Source of the DNA: Methanobacteriota archaeon
GTDB taxonomy: Archaea; Halobacteriota; Methanosarcinia; Methanosarcinales; Methanosarcinaceae
Direction of reading: 5' to 3'
DNA: 64,000 bases
Assembly (NCBI GenBank): GCA_016841265.1
Contig: JAENZL010000003.1
Coordinates: 1 to 64,000 of the forward strand
In this document: piece after piece, positions 19,872 through 28,714 of the stretch
How positions within the stretch are numbered: position 1 is the first letter of the stretch
Layout: every line of letters begins with the position of its first letter
Position numbers and translations under genes: made by a program
Notes under the pieces: generated by a model
The model's input: the letters and a program-made list of their open reading frames with translations, nothing else
Told to the model about the DNA's origin: nothing
Databases searched by the model: none

Positions 19872-20456
19872 ATGCCCTATCCAGTTGCACATGTTCTATT
19901 CTTTGTGTTCTGTATCTGTGCAGTAGCAGTCTATGCTACTGCAGGGGAACTCTTTCGCAAGGAACTTTCACCAAGGGGCATCAAACATATCTTATTACTA
20001 CTATTTGTGGGTGGTTTATGTTCACTGTTCCCGGACAGCATAGTTGTTTATAACTTCCTAATGAATGGAACTCTTGAACACTGCTGGATCGGCCCGATCC
20101 CGACACATTCATTATTATTCAGTTTTTCTGCAATCCTATTTGGAGCGTTTATCGGATATGTAGTATATCGGAATTTTGGGAAAGCCCTATATATGAGCCT
20201 TTTTGCCGAGGCTGCGTTCCTTTCACATCTCTTACTTGACGATATTGATGAAGGGGGCGTGGTTTATTTTTATCCGATATACAATCAACCAATCAGTGTG
20301 TTCTCGTATATGGGCGTGGGTTTTTTTAAAGTTAATTTCTTCCATTACCTGATAGCATCTTTTGTATCAGTTTTCTTTATTTTCATAATAATTATGATTG
20401 CATTGTTTGCATTGAATCGTTTTGGTTTTGAGTTCAGATTCAGATCCGAAAAGTGA
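19872..20456 (+). CDS. membrane-bound metal-dependent hydrolase-like protein (YdjM/DUF457-like)
   Basis: A 194-aa integral membrane protein with about five hydrophobic segments and the His/Asp pattern of the YdjM/DUF457 family: PVAHVLFF at residues 3-10, SLFPDSIV near 54-61, IPTHSLLFS near 76-84 and SHLLLDDIDEGG near 117-128. The likely metal ligands are these His and Asp residues; substrate and role are unknown. It is related in design, though not closely in sequence, to the protein at 6329. It is the only plus-strand gene within the minus-strand glycan locus. Confidence 0.7.
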   Translation: MPYPVAHVLFFVFCICAVAVYATAGELFRKELSPRGIKHILLLLFVGGLCSLFPDSIVVYNFLMNGTLEHCWIGPIPTHSLLFSFSAILFGAFIGYVVYRNFGKALYMSLFAEAAFLSHLLLDDIDEGGVVYFYPIYNQPISVFSYMGVGFFKVNFFHYLIASFVSVFFIFIIIMIALFALNRFGFEFRFRSEK

Positions 20457-20531
20457 CCGTATCCCAAGTTTCGCAGAATTTGAAACTTTGTATTTTTTCC
20501 GTCGGGCACAAAATGTGGCCAAATAACTCTG

Positions 20532-20756
20532 GTGGATAAAATCATTAGCAGAAAAAGAAGAAGAATTCCGTCATTAAATAATATTCATTCCTTTTGCAAA
20601 TCCGGATTGGAATCATTGTATGAAATTCCAAATATTTTTTTGAAAACTGCAAACTGGGTTGCCTGGCAAAAGCCGGAGAATATTACATCAAAAGAGAATA
20701 ACCAAATTCATGAAAAAGTTAGGGATATTAATCTAAAGTCACTGTTAATCAATTGA
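20532..20756 (+). other. weak 74-codon open frame, possibly not a gene
   Basis: A basic 74-aa frame (MDKIISRKRRRIPSLNN...) starting at TTG or a nearby codon without a good ribosome-binding site. It ends four bases before the left end of the 20761-21043 repeat element. No family is recognised. It could be the remnant of a gene truncated when the element inserted. Confidence 0.2.
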
Positions 20757-20760
20757 CCTA

Positions 20761-21043
20761 CTTTCGGCAGGTCGACATTAGGAATTAAAATATTTTTACT
20801 GATGCCATTTTTGAATATAATCAAACTTTGAATATAATCAAACTACATATTTGGTTAAAAGTTGGTTAACTGTGGCTCAAATCCAATGACGTATATAAAT
20901 ACTGAATCATTTTTTCATTAAAGTTTAGTATGAGATATTAATTGGTCATATGTAAACCTAAAAACTACATTCAATTAGAGGGCATCTTTTCAATATCGCC
21001 ATCAACAAAAATTATGAAAAATTAAATGTCGACCTGCCGAAAG
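20761..21043. mobile_element. 283-bp MITE with IS1634-like ends
   Basis: Perfect 19-bp terminal inverted repeats, CTTTCGGCAGGTCGACATT at 20761-20779 and its exact complement at 21025-21043, enclose AT-rich DNA with no transposase. The TTTCGGCAGGT core matches the ends of the IS at 13276-15429, so that family probably mobilised it. A possible 6-bp target duplication AATTGA lies at 20751-20756 and 21048-21053 if the element extends four bases beyond each repeat. An internal direct repeat TTTGAATATAATCAAAC occurs twice at about 20810-20842. Confidence 0.85.
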
Positions 21044-21094
21044 AAATAATTGATAATCTGCCGCTACACTCGCGGATAAAAAGGGTGACAACTG

Positions 21095-21748
21095 TCAAAG
21101 CCGGGTCTTAATTCTACCAGTAACATCCGGTCGTGAGGGCGAGTTACTGTCCGTGTCTTGAGAAACAGATTCATTAGATTTATTCTGATTAATTTGGGAC
21201 TCTTCATTTTGCTGACGGTTTTCATGAATTCCTCCCCAGGACTCAACATCCAGTTTTTTTACAACTCGAGCCGGGAATCCCAGAGCAAGGCTATTCGGAG
21301 AGATATCACGGCTAACCACGGACCCAATTCCGATTATAGAATTTTCTCCGATTTCAACCCCTTGTGTGATTATACATCCCGGATTTACACCAACACCGCG
21401 GCCGATTTTTATGGGGGCCGTGGTTCTTGGATAAGCATCTCTGGTGGTTAAACTGCCTCTTGTGTGGGCAGACAGTATACAGCGGTCCCCAATTTCGGCA
21501 TAATCTCCTATAGTGATTAAATCAGGGTGAATCCTATCAAAAATCACATCATAACCGATGTATACATTTTTACCTATATTTACGCCTCTCATTTTATGAA
21601 ATTTCGCTCTCCAGGAAGGGACTGGAAGACATGAGGCAAGTCTTTCCAAAACCCAATTTTTGAAATATTTCATTCCAAACAGGATTTTATTACTCTGATA
21701 ATAATCAGCCACTTCACTATAAGTTATTTTATCCCTGTCAGATATCAC
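21095..21748 (-). CDS. left-handed beta-helix (hexapeptide) acyltransferase
   Basis: A 217-aa member of the hexapeptide-repeat transferase family (maltose/galactoside O-acetyltransferase, WcaF type). Isoleucine-rich hexapeptides run from GVNIGKNVYIG near 54-64 through TIGDYAEIGDRCIL, VGVNPGCIITQGVEIGENSIIGIGSVV and end at the typical ALGFPARVVKK near 152-162. The last 50 residues are polar, Asn/Gln/Ser-rich and probably disordered. It likely transfers acetyl or another acyl group to a sugar of the local glycan; the carrier-protein cassette at 8-10 kb is a speculative acyl source. GTG start with a strong GGGGGGA ribosome-binding site. Confidence 0.85.
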   Translation of the reverse strand: MISDRDKITYSEVADYYQSNKILFGMKYFKNWVLERLASCLPVPSWRAKFHKMRGVNIGKNVYIGYDVIFDRIHPDLITIGDYAEIGDRCILSAHTRGSLTTRDAYPRTTAPIKIGRGVGVNPGCIITQGVEIGENSIIGIGSVVSRDISPNSLALGFPARVVKKLDVESWGGIHENRQQNEESQINQNKSNESVSQDTDSNSPSRPDVTGRIKTRL

Positions 21749-21893
21749 GGTAGTCCCCCCATCTTACGGTGAAAATCACATGCCACACTTACAATTACTC
21801 TTCCACCAATAAATACATATTTCCGTACCCTTCTCTATTATGTCTATCAAAGTAACAGTGCCATTTATTTTGTGACATACTCTCTACTGGTTT

Positions 21894-23027
21894 TTATCCC
21901 CTGTTTACAATTTTTACGAGCATTGTTTTTTTGATTTCTACCGCATCGTTAGGACATAGTTCGCGGCAACAATAACACTGAATACATTTTTCATCGTTGA
22001 TCCTGAGTGTATCTTCCATTTCCTCAATGGCATTTGCCGAACAGTTCAAAACGCATGCTTTGCAAAGCGTGCATTTTGAAGTGTTGATGAAGGGCTTTAC
22101 TGTTAAATACCTCCTGAGAGTCTTTCGGAGAAACGGCGGTATTAGGGTGGTGATTCCACCAATTGGCTTTTTGAAACTGACCTTTACCTCCTCCAGTGGA
22201 GTTCCTAAAAGCTCCGGATGCCTGGTACCAAATCCCCTTTCAAGTGAGGCTTTGTTTGTCGGGACTTGCATTGGGTCAAAACCGATTAGTTCCGAAGCCA
22301 CCATATCCAGGGCCACACAGTCATAACTTGCCATGACCACTCCCACATATGCAGGAGTACCTCTCGCCGGGCCATTCCCCTCCATTCCTACCACCCCGTC
22401 CATAACTGCAAGATGAGGTTTGACAACAGAGTAGATATCTACAACCGCTTCCCCAAAAAGTTCACGGTCTTCCAGGAAATGCGCCTGTTTTCTGATTTTC
22501 CGGGGCACCGTGCCAAAAAAGTTTTTGACTGCTCCGGTGTAGAATGTAAGCTCATGGGTCTTGAGCTTCGGAAGAGAAATTATCACATCCGCCTCAAGCA
22601 CGGCCTTTGATATGTACAGACGCGGAAACTGCCTCGCAGCGGGTACATCAACCTCGACAAAACCCCAAGTCTCAAAATTGATGAGTTCCGCACCGAAACC
22701 CGATGCAGCAGCTTCAATTCTTGATACCCTGAACGCTTCCGCAGTGGCAGTGGAATCAGGCCTTGTAACTCCGGCCCCATCCCCTATAAGAGGAATACCC
22801 CCTGCCTCTGAAACCAGTTCACACATCGCCGATACCACTGCAGGGTGAGTGGTGACTGCATCTTCCGGGGGTCGAATGGCAAGTACATTGGGTTTAAGCA
22901 ACACACGGGAACCAGGAACTATTAAATTCTCAAGGCCGCCGATAAGGTCAAGAGCTTCTCTAATGGCATTTTTTACATCTGAATAATCAGAGCAATGCAC
23001 GATGGAAACTCCGGTGTTCATGATCAC
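21894..23027 (-). CDS. DUF362 protein with C-terminal 2[4Fe-4S] ferredoxin domain
   Basis: A 377-aa protein. The DUF362 domain (LLKPNVL, TTHPAVVSAM, LPKLKTHELTFYTGAVKNFFG) is followed by a bacterial-type ferredoxin domain with two Cx2Cx2Cx3C sets: CTLCKACVLNC near 317-327 and CIQCYCCRELC near 347-357. DUF362 proteins are putative iron-sulfur enzymes with unproven reactions; the second domain suggests electron transfer. It lies within a glycan-gene cluster and may carry out a redox step there, although co-transcription is uncertain because 286 bases separate it from the dehydrogenase upstream. The first residues are MIMNTG or MNTG. Confidence 0.85.
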   Translation of the reverse strand: MIMNTGVSIVHCSDYSDVKNAIREALDLIGGLENLIVPGSRVLLKPNVLAIRPPEDAVTTHPAVVSAMCELVSEAGGIPLIGDGAGVTRPDSTATAEAFRVSRIEAAASGFGAELINFETWGFVEVDVPAARQFPRLYISKAVLEADVIISLPKLKTHELTFYTGAVKNFFGTVPRKIRKQAHFLEDRELFGEAVVDIYSVVKPHLAVMDGVVGMEGNGPARGTPAYVGVVMASYDCVALDMVASELIGFDPMQVPTNKASLERGFGTRHPELLGTPLEEVKVSFKKPIGGITTLIPPFLRKTLRRYLTVKPFINTSKCTLCKACVLNCSANAIEEMEDTLRINDEKCIQCYCCRELCPNDAVEIKKTMLVKIVNRG

Positions 23028-23132
23028 ACATCGACATTAAGTTTTGATATCTATATTATAAAGGCCTCTTTTGCCTTTATTACGGAATCTTACGTGGTGG
23101 AAAGCACACTCCCAGTTGATTGTAGTGGGGTG

Positions 23133-23188
23133 TTTGTAGTTTAAATGTTGCAGACTAAATTGATCACATGTAATATTTAAACTACAAA
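23133..23188. promoter_or_regulatory. 17-bp inverted repeat (hairpin) in spacer
   Basis: TTTGTAGTTTAAATGTT at 23133-23149 is matched by AATATTTAAACTACAAA at 23172-23188 with one mismatch and a 22-base loop. It lies between the nucleotide-sugar dehydrogenase stop and the DUF362 start on the minus strand, so it could be a terminator-type structure, an operator, or a small mobile remnant. Confidence 0.55.
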
Positions 23189-23313
23189 AGTTGGTTTTCT
23201 CGACCTTTTTTGTCAGAGTAAGTTTCCATTATGACTGAGTAGTTTTTTGTATGTGGGATAATTTTTTCATCTCCATTTTTGATGTGCAGGGATTAATATG
23301 CTCTCGAAAACTG

Positions 23314-24633
23314 TCAGTACCCCTTCCCAAGGCCTAAATATTCAATGTTGGCAATACTTGGAAAAATATTTTTACAATCAACTACCACAGGAGATTCCAT
23401 TAGTTTGGTGAAATCACTGGTATTTATTTGTTTGAATTGATCATGATCAACGACAAATATTACACAATCTACACCTTTTAATGCATCTTCCATGTTCTTT
23501 TCAGAACAGAACTCTCCGACATCAGTCTTTATCAATTTTGCATAAGGGTCATAAACCTTAACGCGGGAACCAAGATTCACAAGTTCTTCTAGTATTTTTT
23601 TAGCTGGTGATTCTCTTGTGTCAGCAATATTTTTCTTATATGCTATTCCCATCACTGCAACTGTTGATCCGTATATTCTCTTACCTACCTTTTTCAGACC
23701 ATTTTCGACCAAATTCACAGCGTGTATTTTCATGTAATTATTGATCTCGCCGGACGTTTCAATAAATCTCGGTATAAAACCATATTTTTTCGCCTTATAT
23801 GACATATAGAAGGGGTCCAGGGGGATGCAATGACCTCCAATCCCGGGGCCCGGATAAAATGGCATAAACCCATACGGTTTTGTCGATGCAGCATCAACGA
23901 CCTCCCATGTGTCGACACCCATTTTTTCAAAGATTAAGGCTAATTCATTCACGAGAGCAATATTGACATTTCTGAAGATGTTCTCTACAATTTTTACTGA
24001 TTCAGCTGTTCGAGCATCTTTTACATTCACAACCTTGTTGATAATGCTTCCATAAAGCAAAGATGCAATTTTTGTACATTCTTCATTAATACCCCCAACT
24101 ACTTTTGGAGTGTTGATAACAGTATATTCCTTATTTCCAGGGTCGATCCGTTCCGGTGAATAAGCAAGACCAAAATCAACTATGGCTTTAAGTCCGGAAT
24201 TTTCTAATATTGGAAGAACAACTTCTTCGGTAGTTCCGGGATAGGTTGTACTCTCTAATATCACAAATTGCCCTTTCCTCAGAATATTAGCAATTGTGCT
24301 GCATGAACTCTTTATGTAACTCAAATCAGGTTCGTTCTCATTTGCTAGAGGTGTCGGGACACATATTATTATAAAATCACATTTTTTGAGATCTTCACAT
24401 TTATTTGTTGGATAAAATGACTTATTCAAATGAACGTTTAAATCTTCATCAGATATGTCCTGTATATGGGAGGTTCCCTTCAGTAAATGGTTAACCAATG
24501 AGTCATTTACTTCATACCCTACTACATTGAACTTTTCTGAAAACGAGATCGCAAGTGGAAGACCTACATAACCGAGGCCTATTACACCGATATTTGCTGT
24601 TCCATCTTCGATTTTTGTAATTAGTTCTTTCAT
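23314..24633 (-). CDS. UDP-sugar 6-dehydrogenase (WecC/TviB/WbpA type)
   Basis: A 439-aa nucleotide-sugar dehydrogenase that oxidises the C6 hydroxyl of a UDP-hexose or UDP-HexNAc to a uronate using two NAD+. The Rossmann motif GVIGLGYVGLPLA lies near the N-terminus. The catalytic cysteine is in GIGGHCIPLDP (about residue 269), with the invariant lysine in the VKDARTAESVKIVEN helix. The C-terminal UDP-binding domain contains MGIAYKKNIADTRESP. It resembles the UDP-N-acetyl-sugar group (WecC, WbpA). The start is taken at ATG 24633 (MKELITK), behind a GGGGGG ribosome-binding site, rather than the in-frame ATG at 24651. It follows the DUF354 gene by about 40 bases in one operon. Confidence 0.9.
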   Translation of the reverse strand: MKELITKIEDGTANIGVIGLGYVGLPLAISFSEKFNVVGYEVNDSLVNHLLKGTSHIQDISDEDLNVHLNKSFYPTNKCEDLKKCDFIIICVPTPLANENEPDLSYIKSSCSTIANILRKGQFVILESTTYPGTTEEVVLPILENSGLKAIVDFGLAYSPERIDPGNKEYTVINTPKVVGGINEECTKIASLLYGSIINKVVNVKDARTAESVKIVENIFRNVNIALVNELALIFEKMGVDTWEVVDAASTKPYGFMPFYPGPGIGGHCIPLDPFYMSYKAKKYGFIPRFIETSGEINNYMKIHAVNLVENGLKKVGKRIYGSTVAVMGIAYKKNIADTRESPAKKILEELVNLGSRVKVYDPYAKLIKTDVGEFCSEKNMEDALKGVDCVIFVVDHDQFKQINTSDFTKLMESPVVVDCKNIFPSIANIEYLGLGKGY

Positions 24634-24670
24634 GGCATTCCCCCCACTCATGAAAAAAATACTTCAATTC

Positions 24671-25711
24671 TTAATTATGTTGTCCTACAAGATCAAACAC
24701 GAGATCAACCATAAACTTTGTAACATCGATCTTATCTGCCAGCAACTTCTCCCGTTTAGTTTTTCCGTCTTGTCTCAAATTAGGATCTTTCAATAGTTCG
24801 ATTGCCTTACCAAATGCCTCTCTTTCCATTGATTCTGGATTTGTGCAATTATATACCAGGTCATATTTTTCCTCTTCCTCATCCATGTACCCCAGCCTTA
24901 GAGTATTAACATAAATCGCATGAGTACCCAGAATAGCACATTCAGAAGCTGTCGTTGCCCCTTCCCCTATGTACAATGTGGCATAATACAACAGGTCATG
25001 CAATTTTTCCGGAGAAATTTTCATTTTATATTTTTCTAACTCAGGGTCAAGTTTTGCCTCCGAAGTGATCAATACACGCCCATATTTTTCGAGCTCTTTT
25101 ACGAATTCCATCTTGTTCTGTATTCCATGCTGACCAATATCATGGCTTGCACCCCAGGATACAAATCTCAAAATTATGAATGTGTCATCCTCAGTTAGTC
25201 CAAGTTCTTTGAGAACTTCCGGGTTTGGGGTGAAATAACTCGGATGCAAGTATGCAAGTTCATGGTAACCATTGTATTGAACATGTTTTTTGCCCAGATC
25301 TTTAGTATAACATTCGGGAGTGCAAATACACGATACAAAGGGAAAAGATGCATGATTGATAAGTTTTGCATGTTCTGTATCCGTAAAACTAATTGATTTT
25401 GCTTTTGTGATTTTTGAGACGTGTGCGCCAAATATATTCCCAATACCAACAATAATATCTATATCGTACTTTTGTTGTGTTTTGTAAGTTTTCAAATCCC
25501 CTTTGCTTAGAAGCTTTGCATACCCTAATAAGCCATTGGCGCTTTTTCCATAAACTTCATACTTAAAATTATATTTATTCAAAAGGTCTAAGGAAACCTC
25601 CTTATCAACCGTGTTTATAACCACTTTATGATCACGTTTTTGCATCTCCCAAATAAAATTTTTAAAAAAATGCACATGCGCAGGATGGCCAATATCAACC
25701 AGAATTTGCAT
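24671..25711 (-). CDS. DUF354 protein, GT-B glycosyltransferase-like
   Basis: A 346-aa DUF354-family protein with a predicted GT-B fold, related in design to UDP-GlcNAc 2-epimerases and MurG-like transferases. The N-terminus ILVDIGHPAHVHFFKN and the mid-region FVSWGASHDIGQHG followed by IGEGATTASECAILGTHAI are family hallmarks. A sugar transferase or epimerase role is likely but unproven. A GGGGAT ribosome-binding site precedes the ATG. The next gene in the operon is the UDP-sugar dehydrogenase, whose product it might use. Confidence 0.82.
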   Translation of the reverse strand: MQILVDIGHPAHVHFFKNFIWEMQKRDHKVVINTVDKEVSLDLLNKYNFKYEVYGKSANGLLGYAKLLSKGDLKTYKTQQKYDIDIIVGIGNIFGAHVSKITKAKSISFTDTEHAKLINHASFPFVSCICTPECYTKDLGKKHVQYNGYHELAYLHPSYFTPNPEVLKELGLTEDDTFIILRFVSWGASHDIGQHGIQNKMEFVKELEKYGRVLITSEAKLDPELEKYKMKISPEKLHDLLYYATLYIGEGATTASECAILGTHAIYVNTLRLGYMDEEEEKYDLVYNCTNPESMEREAFGKAIELLKDPNLRQDGKTKREKLLADKIDVTKFMVDLVFDLVGQHN

Positions 25712-25930
25712 AATTCAATCCCCATTATTACTTTTCTAAATTTGTCCACTAATTACGTCCATTCTTTGAATTTCATAAATTTACCCGGTTATTTACTAAA
25801 TCGATTCTCTCATCCAGATATTTTTTTGTTCATGCCTGGATGAGTAGGGACAGTCAAGTTTTTAGTTGTCATCTTTTCAGCTACTGGGAAATCTGGAGAT
25901 TTTTCATAGAGCAGGTGTGGAAGTGAGTTT

Positions 25931-26845
25931 TCAAGAGATGGAATTTTCAAAAAGTTCATTTACATTTTTGTAACTCGAAAAGGCATAACCGGAAACCGAT
26001 GGGATATAGTGCCAGTCTTCAATTTCGACTGTAGCCGAGAACTTATTATTTCTTATCCCCCTCATACGCTGGCTCTCACTGTTACGTTTCATCAAAATCT
26101 TTTTTCCGATATTGACTGCCAGATCCGCTGAATAATATAAGCCCCATCCAGCAATACTTGAAGACCATCTCTCCGGATGGGTTAAAATATAAAAATTATT
26201 ATATTCGCCCTTCTTTATCAACTCTATAAGATCCTCTGTTGTATTTGCAAAGACCTGTTCATTTTTGCCGGGAATATAATCTCTTATATTGTTTTCAAAG
26301 CTCCACGTTCTTCCGGTATCAGATAAGTAGTTGAGGTCATCTCCTGCGGAGAGGTAGGCTTCCCCTATTATTTCGAAGTCCCTGAAATCATGGGTATTCC
26401 AGAGGTCGAGGTTATTGTATTTTGATAGAGGTTTCCCGTGCATGGAGACTGTTCTGACTTCACAGATCTTTCTGAAATCGTCCAGACGGGATCGGAACAG
26501 GTCGATGGCTTCTTTGGGATTTCCATCTGTCTCACTTAAGGTCTCGTAGTGATAGCCGATTTCATGCCCCATATCTCTGATCTTGCGTATGATGTTGGGT
26601 TTGAATACACTTTTAATTGACCTGAAATAGTATGTTGCTCTTATGCCAAGTTCTTGTTCAATCTTTGCCGTCGTGAGAGAATGTCCCGGCATTCTGTCAA
26701 CATCGTGGCGCATCAATATGAAACGTTCCGGATGTTTGTTATTCAGGTATTCGGTTATTGTTACTGTGGGGTAGGTACTGGATATTGTCTCACAGAGTTG
26801 GCGGAACCTATGGACCGTGAAATCATGTTCTTTAATGGTCAACAT
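25931..26845 (-). CDS. polysaccharide deacetylase-like (NodB-fold) protein
   Basis: A 304-aa protein with a NodB-like catalytic core. RHDVDRMPGHSL (His47, Asp48, Asp50) gives the metal/base aspartates, and the HEIGYHYET segment near 94-102 gives the second motif. A later THPERW near 215-220 supplies a further histidine. These enzymes remove N- or O-acetyl groups from glycans or act as related amidohydrolases. There is no signal peptide, so it probably acts on cytoplasmic lipid- or nucleotide-linked sugars. It stands at the upstream end of the minus-strand glycan genes, 219 bases before the DUF354 gene. Confidence 0.78.
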   Translation of the reverse strand: MLTIKEHDFTVHRFRQLCETISSTYPTVTITEYLNNKHPERFILMRHDVDRMPGHSLTTAKIEQELGIRATYYFRSIKSVFKPNIIRKIRDMGHEIGYHYETLSETDGNPKEAIDLFRSRLDDFRKICEVRTVSMHGKPLSKYNNLDLWNTHDFRDFEIIGEAYLSAGDDLNYLSDTGRTWSFENNIRDYIPGKNEQVFANTTEDLIELIKKGEYNNFYILTHPERWSSSIAGWGLYYSADLAVNIGKKILMKRNSESQRMRGIRNNKFSATVEIEDWHYIPSVSGYAFSSYKNVNELFENSIS

Positions 26846-28007
26846 TAAAGATCACCACAATCATTTTGTTTGGATGTTTGAAGCTATTTAACTCAACCCA
26901 GTACATGATGTTTGCAATGTTCATTCCTGGTCATCTCTCTCACACTTGCCATCTTTTTTCTTGAAGGTCTTAAGGTTCCATCTGGCAGGCATTATTTTGA
27001 TTGTTGGCGCTTGTTATGGGTGCACCGTTACTTCTGAACCTTCTCGACAGGCCCATTGACAATATTGAGCGCTATTTTGTGATTGCAACCTGCTGTTCAC
27101 ATGGCTTGAGTTCTTCGAATCATCTTTTTTAGAGGTAAATCTACGACGATCATGTGACTACGTACTGCTTTGAGAGTTTTGCAACTGTCCCTATGGCGAT
27201 CTCCCATTAAAAGAGGTAAGAGTCTCTCCGTAATTTCCTTTAGGTGTCTAAGTTAAATTCATACCCCTCCCCGGCGCCAAGGTCTTAATTTCTGGCTCTA
27301 TTAAATTCTGAAAAAAATTTATTTTTCGAAAGATAAGTCTGGACATAACCTTAAATTTGCAGGCAATAAATCCCCCATTTGTTCTGCAAATTTCGGTTAA
27401 AAATATGTCTGCTTACTTATCTTGTTCTCAAAGTTATACAACTAATTGCAAAATACTATTTGTAAAAATAAATAATTTTGGAAACAATGTTTCTGAAAAG
27501 TGTTGTCTAAAACTATATATATTAAAAAGAGGAGGTAACTTTTCATTTTGGATAAAACAATGTAAGTGATCTTCTTTTCCAATAATCTGGGACGCAAACA
27601 TCCATAGGTTTGTTTGCTTTAATTATGTCGAATATGTTTGTTTTTTTCTCTGGATTGTGTAATTATGTGCTTAAATTTGAATCCTCAAAATCAATCTCAT
27701 TAGGCTGATTTTGCTTGCGCTTAACAGCGCATGTGATTCGGTAGAAAATCCTGATACTTAAGATTCGTCTCTAAAAAATAAGGGGACAAGAGTCTTTGTA
27801 AAACTCGCTCCTCGTGCACTTTTTATAATACCAAAGTTTAATTTACAGTAAATTCAACAATTAACTAAAATTTTTATTTTTTCATCAAATGTTTTCAATA
27901 TTTAATACAAATTTAATATAATTCAAAAATAAATTCTGTTTTTCAGCTTATCTCTCCAGATAAAAAAACTCTGGGGGAAATTCCGGAAATACTTGGCGGT
28001 GAAATAT
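26846..28007. other. 1.16-kb non-coding stretch at the right edge of the glycan locus
   Basis: No gene is supported. A coding-like minus-strand stretch around 27105-27245 (reads EITERLLPLLMGDRHRD...) ends in stops and may be a transposase or gene fragment. A GCAAACA/TGTTTGC inverted pair lies at 27594-27600 and 27611-27617. The remainder is AT-rich with no recognised RNA gene. Confidence 0.45.
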
Positions 28008-28241
28008 TCAACGTTTTGAGTTTGCATAAGAAAATACGTTGAATAAAATCCACGCCCCGCAGCAGACCCAGAATATAGGACCGGCAGCATTTATCAAGAA
28101 CTCACCAGCAGCGGGATTTTCTGGATTCATTTCAATATACAGGGACCCGGCAGTCATAAGCAGAAAGCTTCCTATGGTAAAAAAAAGGAATACAAACCTT
28201 GCTCTGGATGTCTTTGGATCGGGGCGGGAAAATCCATTCAT
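28008..28241 (-). CDS. small two-helix membrane protein
   Basis: A 77-aa protein with a charged N-terminus (about 14 residues), a hydrophobic helix at about 15-36, a polar loop with MNPENPAAGE, and a second helix at about 47-70 ending NSKR. The composition and two clear helices support a real gene, but no family is recognised. It stands alone upstream of ThiI on the same strand with no close partner. Confidence 0.55.
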   Translation of the reverse strand: MNGFSRPDPKTSRARFVFLFFTIGSFLLMTAGSLYIEMNPENPAAGEFLINAAGPIFWVCCGAWILFNVFSYANSKR

Positions 28242-28714
28242 AAGTTAACATTAACATGAGAAAATAAATAATTTTTTAAATTTTCCGACGGTCAACAGCG
28301 TGAAGGCTTACATGTAACTAAAAATGCAAAAGTATAAAACGAAAAGCTAAAATACACCTGAAAAAGCGGGCGTTAACTGTTCATAAGATGAGATTGTGGA
28401 TTGAACCTGTGGATTGAACTTGTGGATTGAACTGGAGGTTGGTTGAGAATCTCCAAAAGATAACGCCCTAATTATTTACACCGGAGATATGTTATATAAA
28501 GTATCTCAGTTATTTATATTTATAAAAGAATATATGTTACATATTTATAAATTAAAATTATATTACGTACATATATATCACATTTGTTAATATTTTTTCC
28601 CCAGTTCATTGTACAGGCCCTGGTCCATATTTTTTCCCTTAATTATTATTGAAATAATGGACGGAAACCCGTATTTCCGTATGCCTCGGAGAACACGGGA
28701 ATTCTCCTTAACTC
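28242..28714. other. AT-rich spacer with 13-bp tandem repeat
   Basis: TGTGGATTGAAC(C/T) occurs three times in a row at 28395-28433. The rest is AT-rich DNA with no open frame of interest. It follows the ThiI stop on the minus strand. Confidence 0.6.

Noticed and set aside
27105-27245. Transposase fragment in the 26.8-28.0 kb gap
   Set aside because: The minus-strand stretch reads like protein for about 45 codons but has no catalytic motif or inverted ends. It is too short to call as an element.
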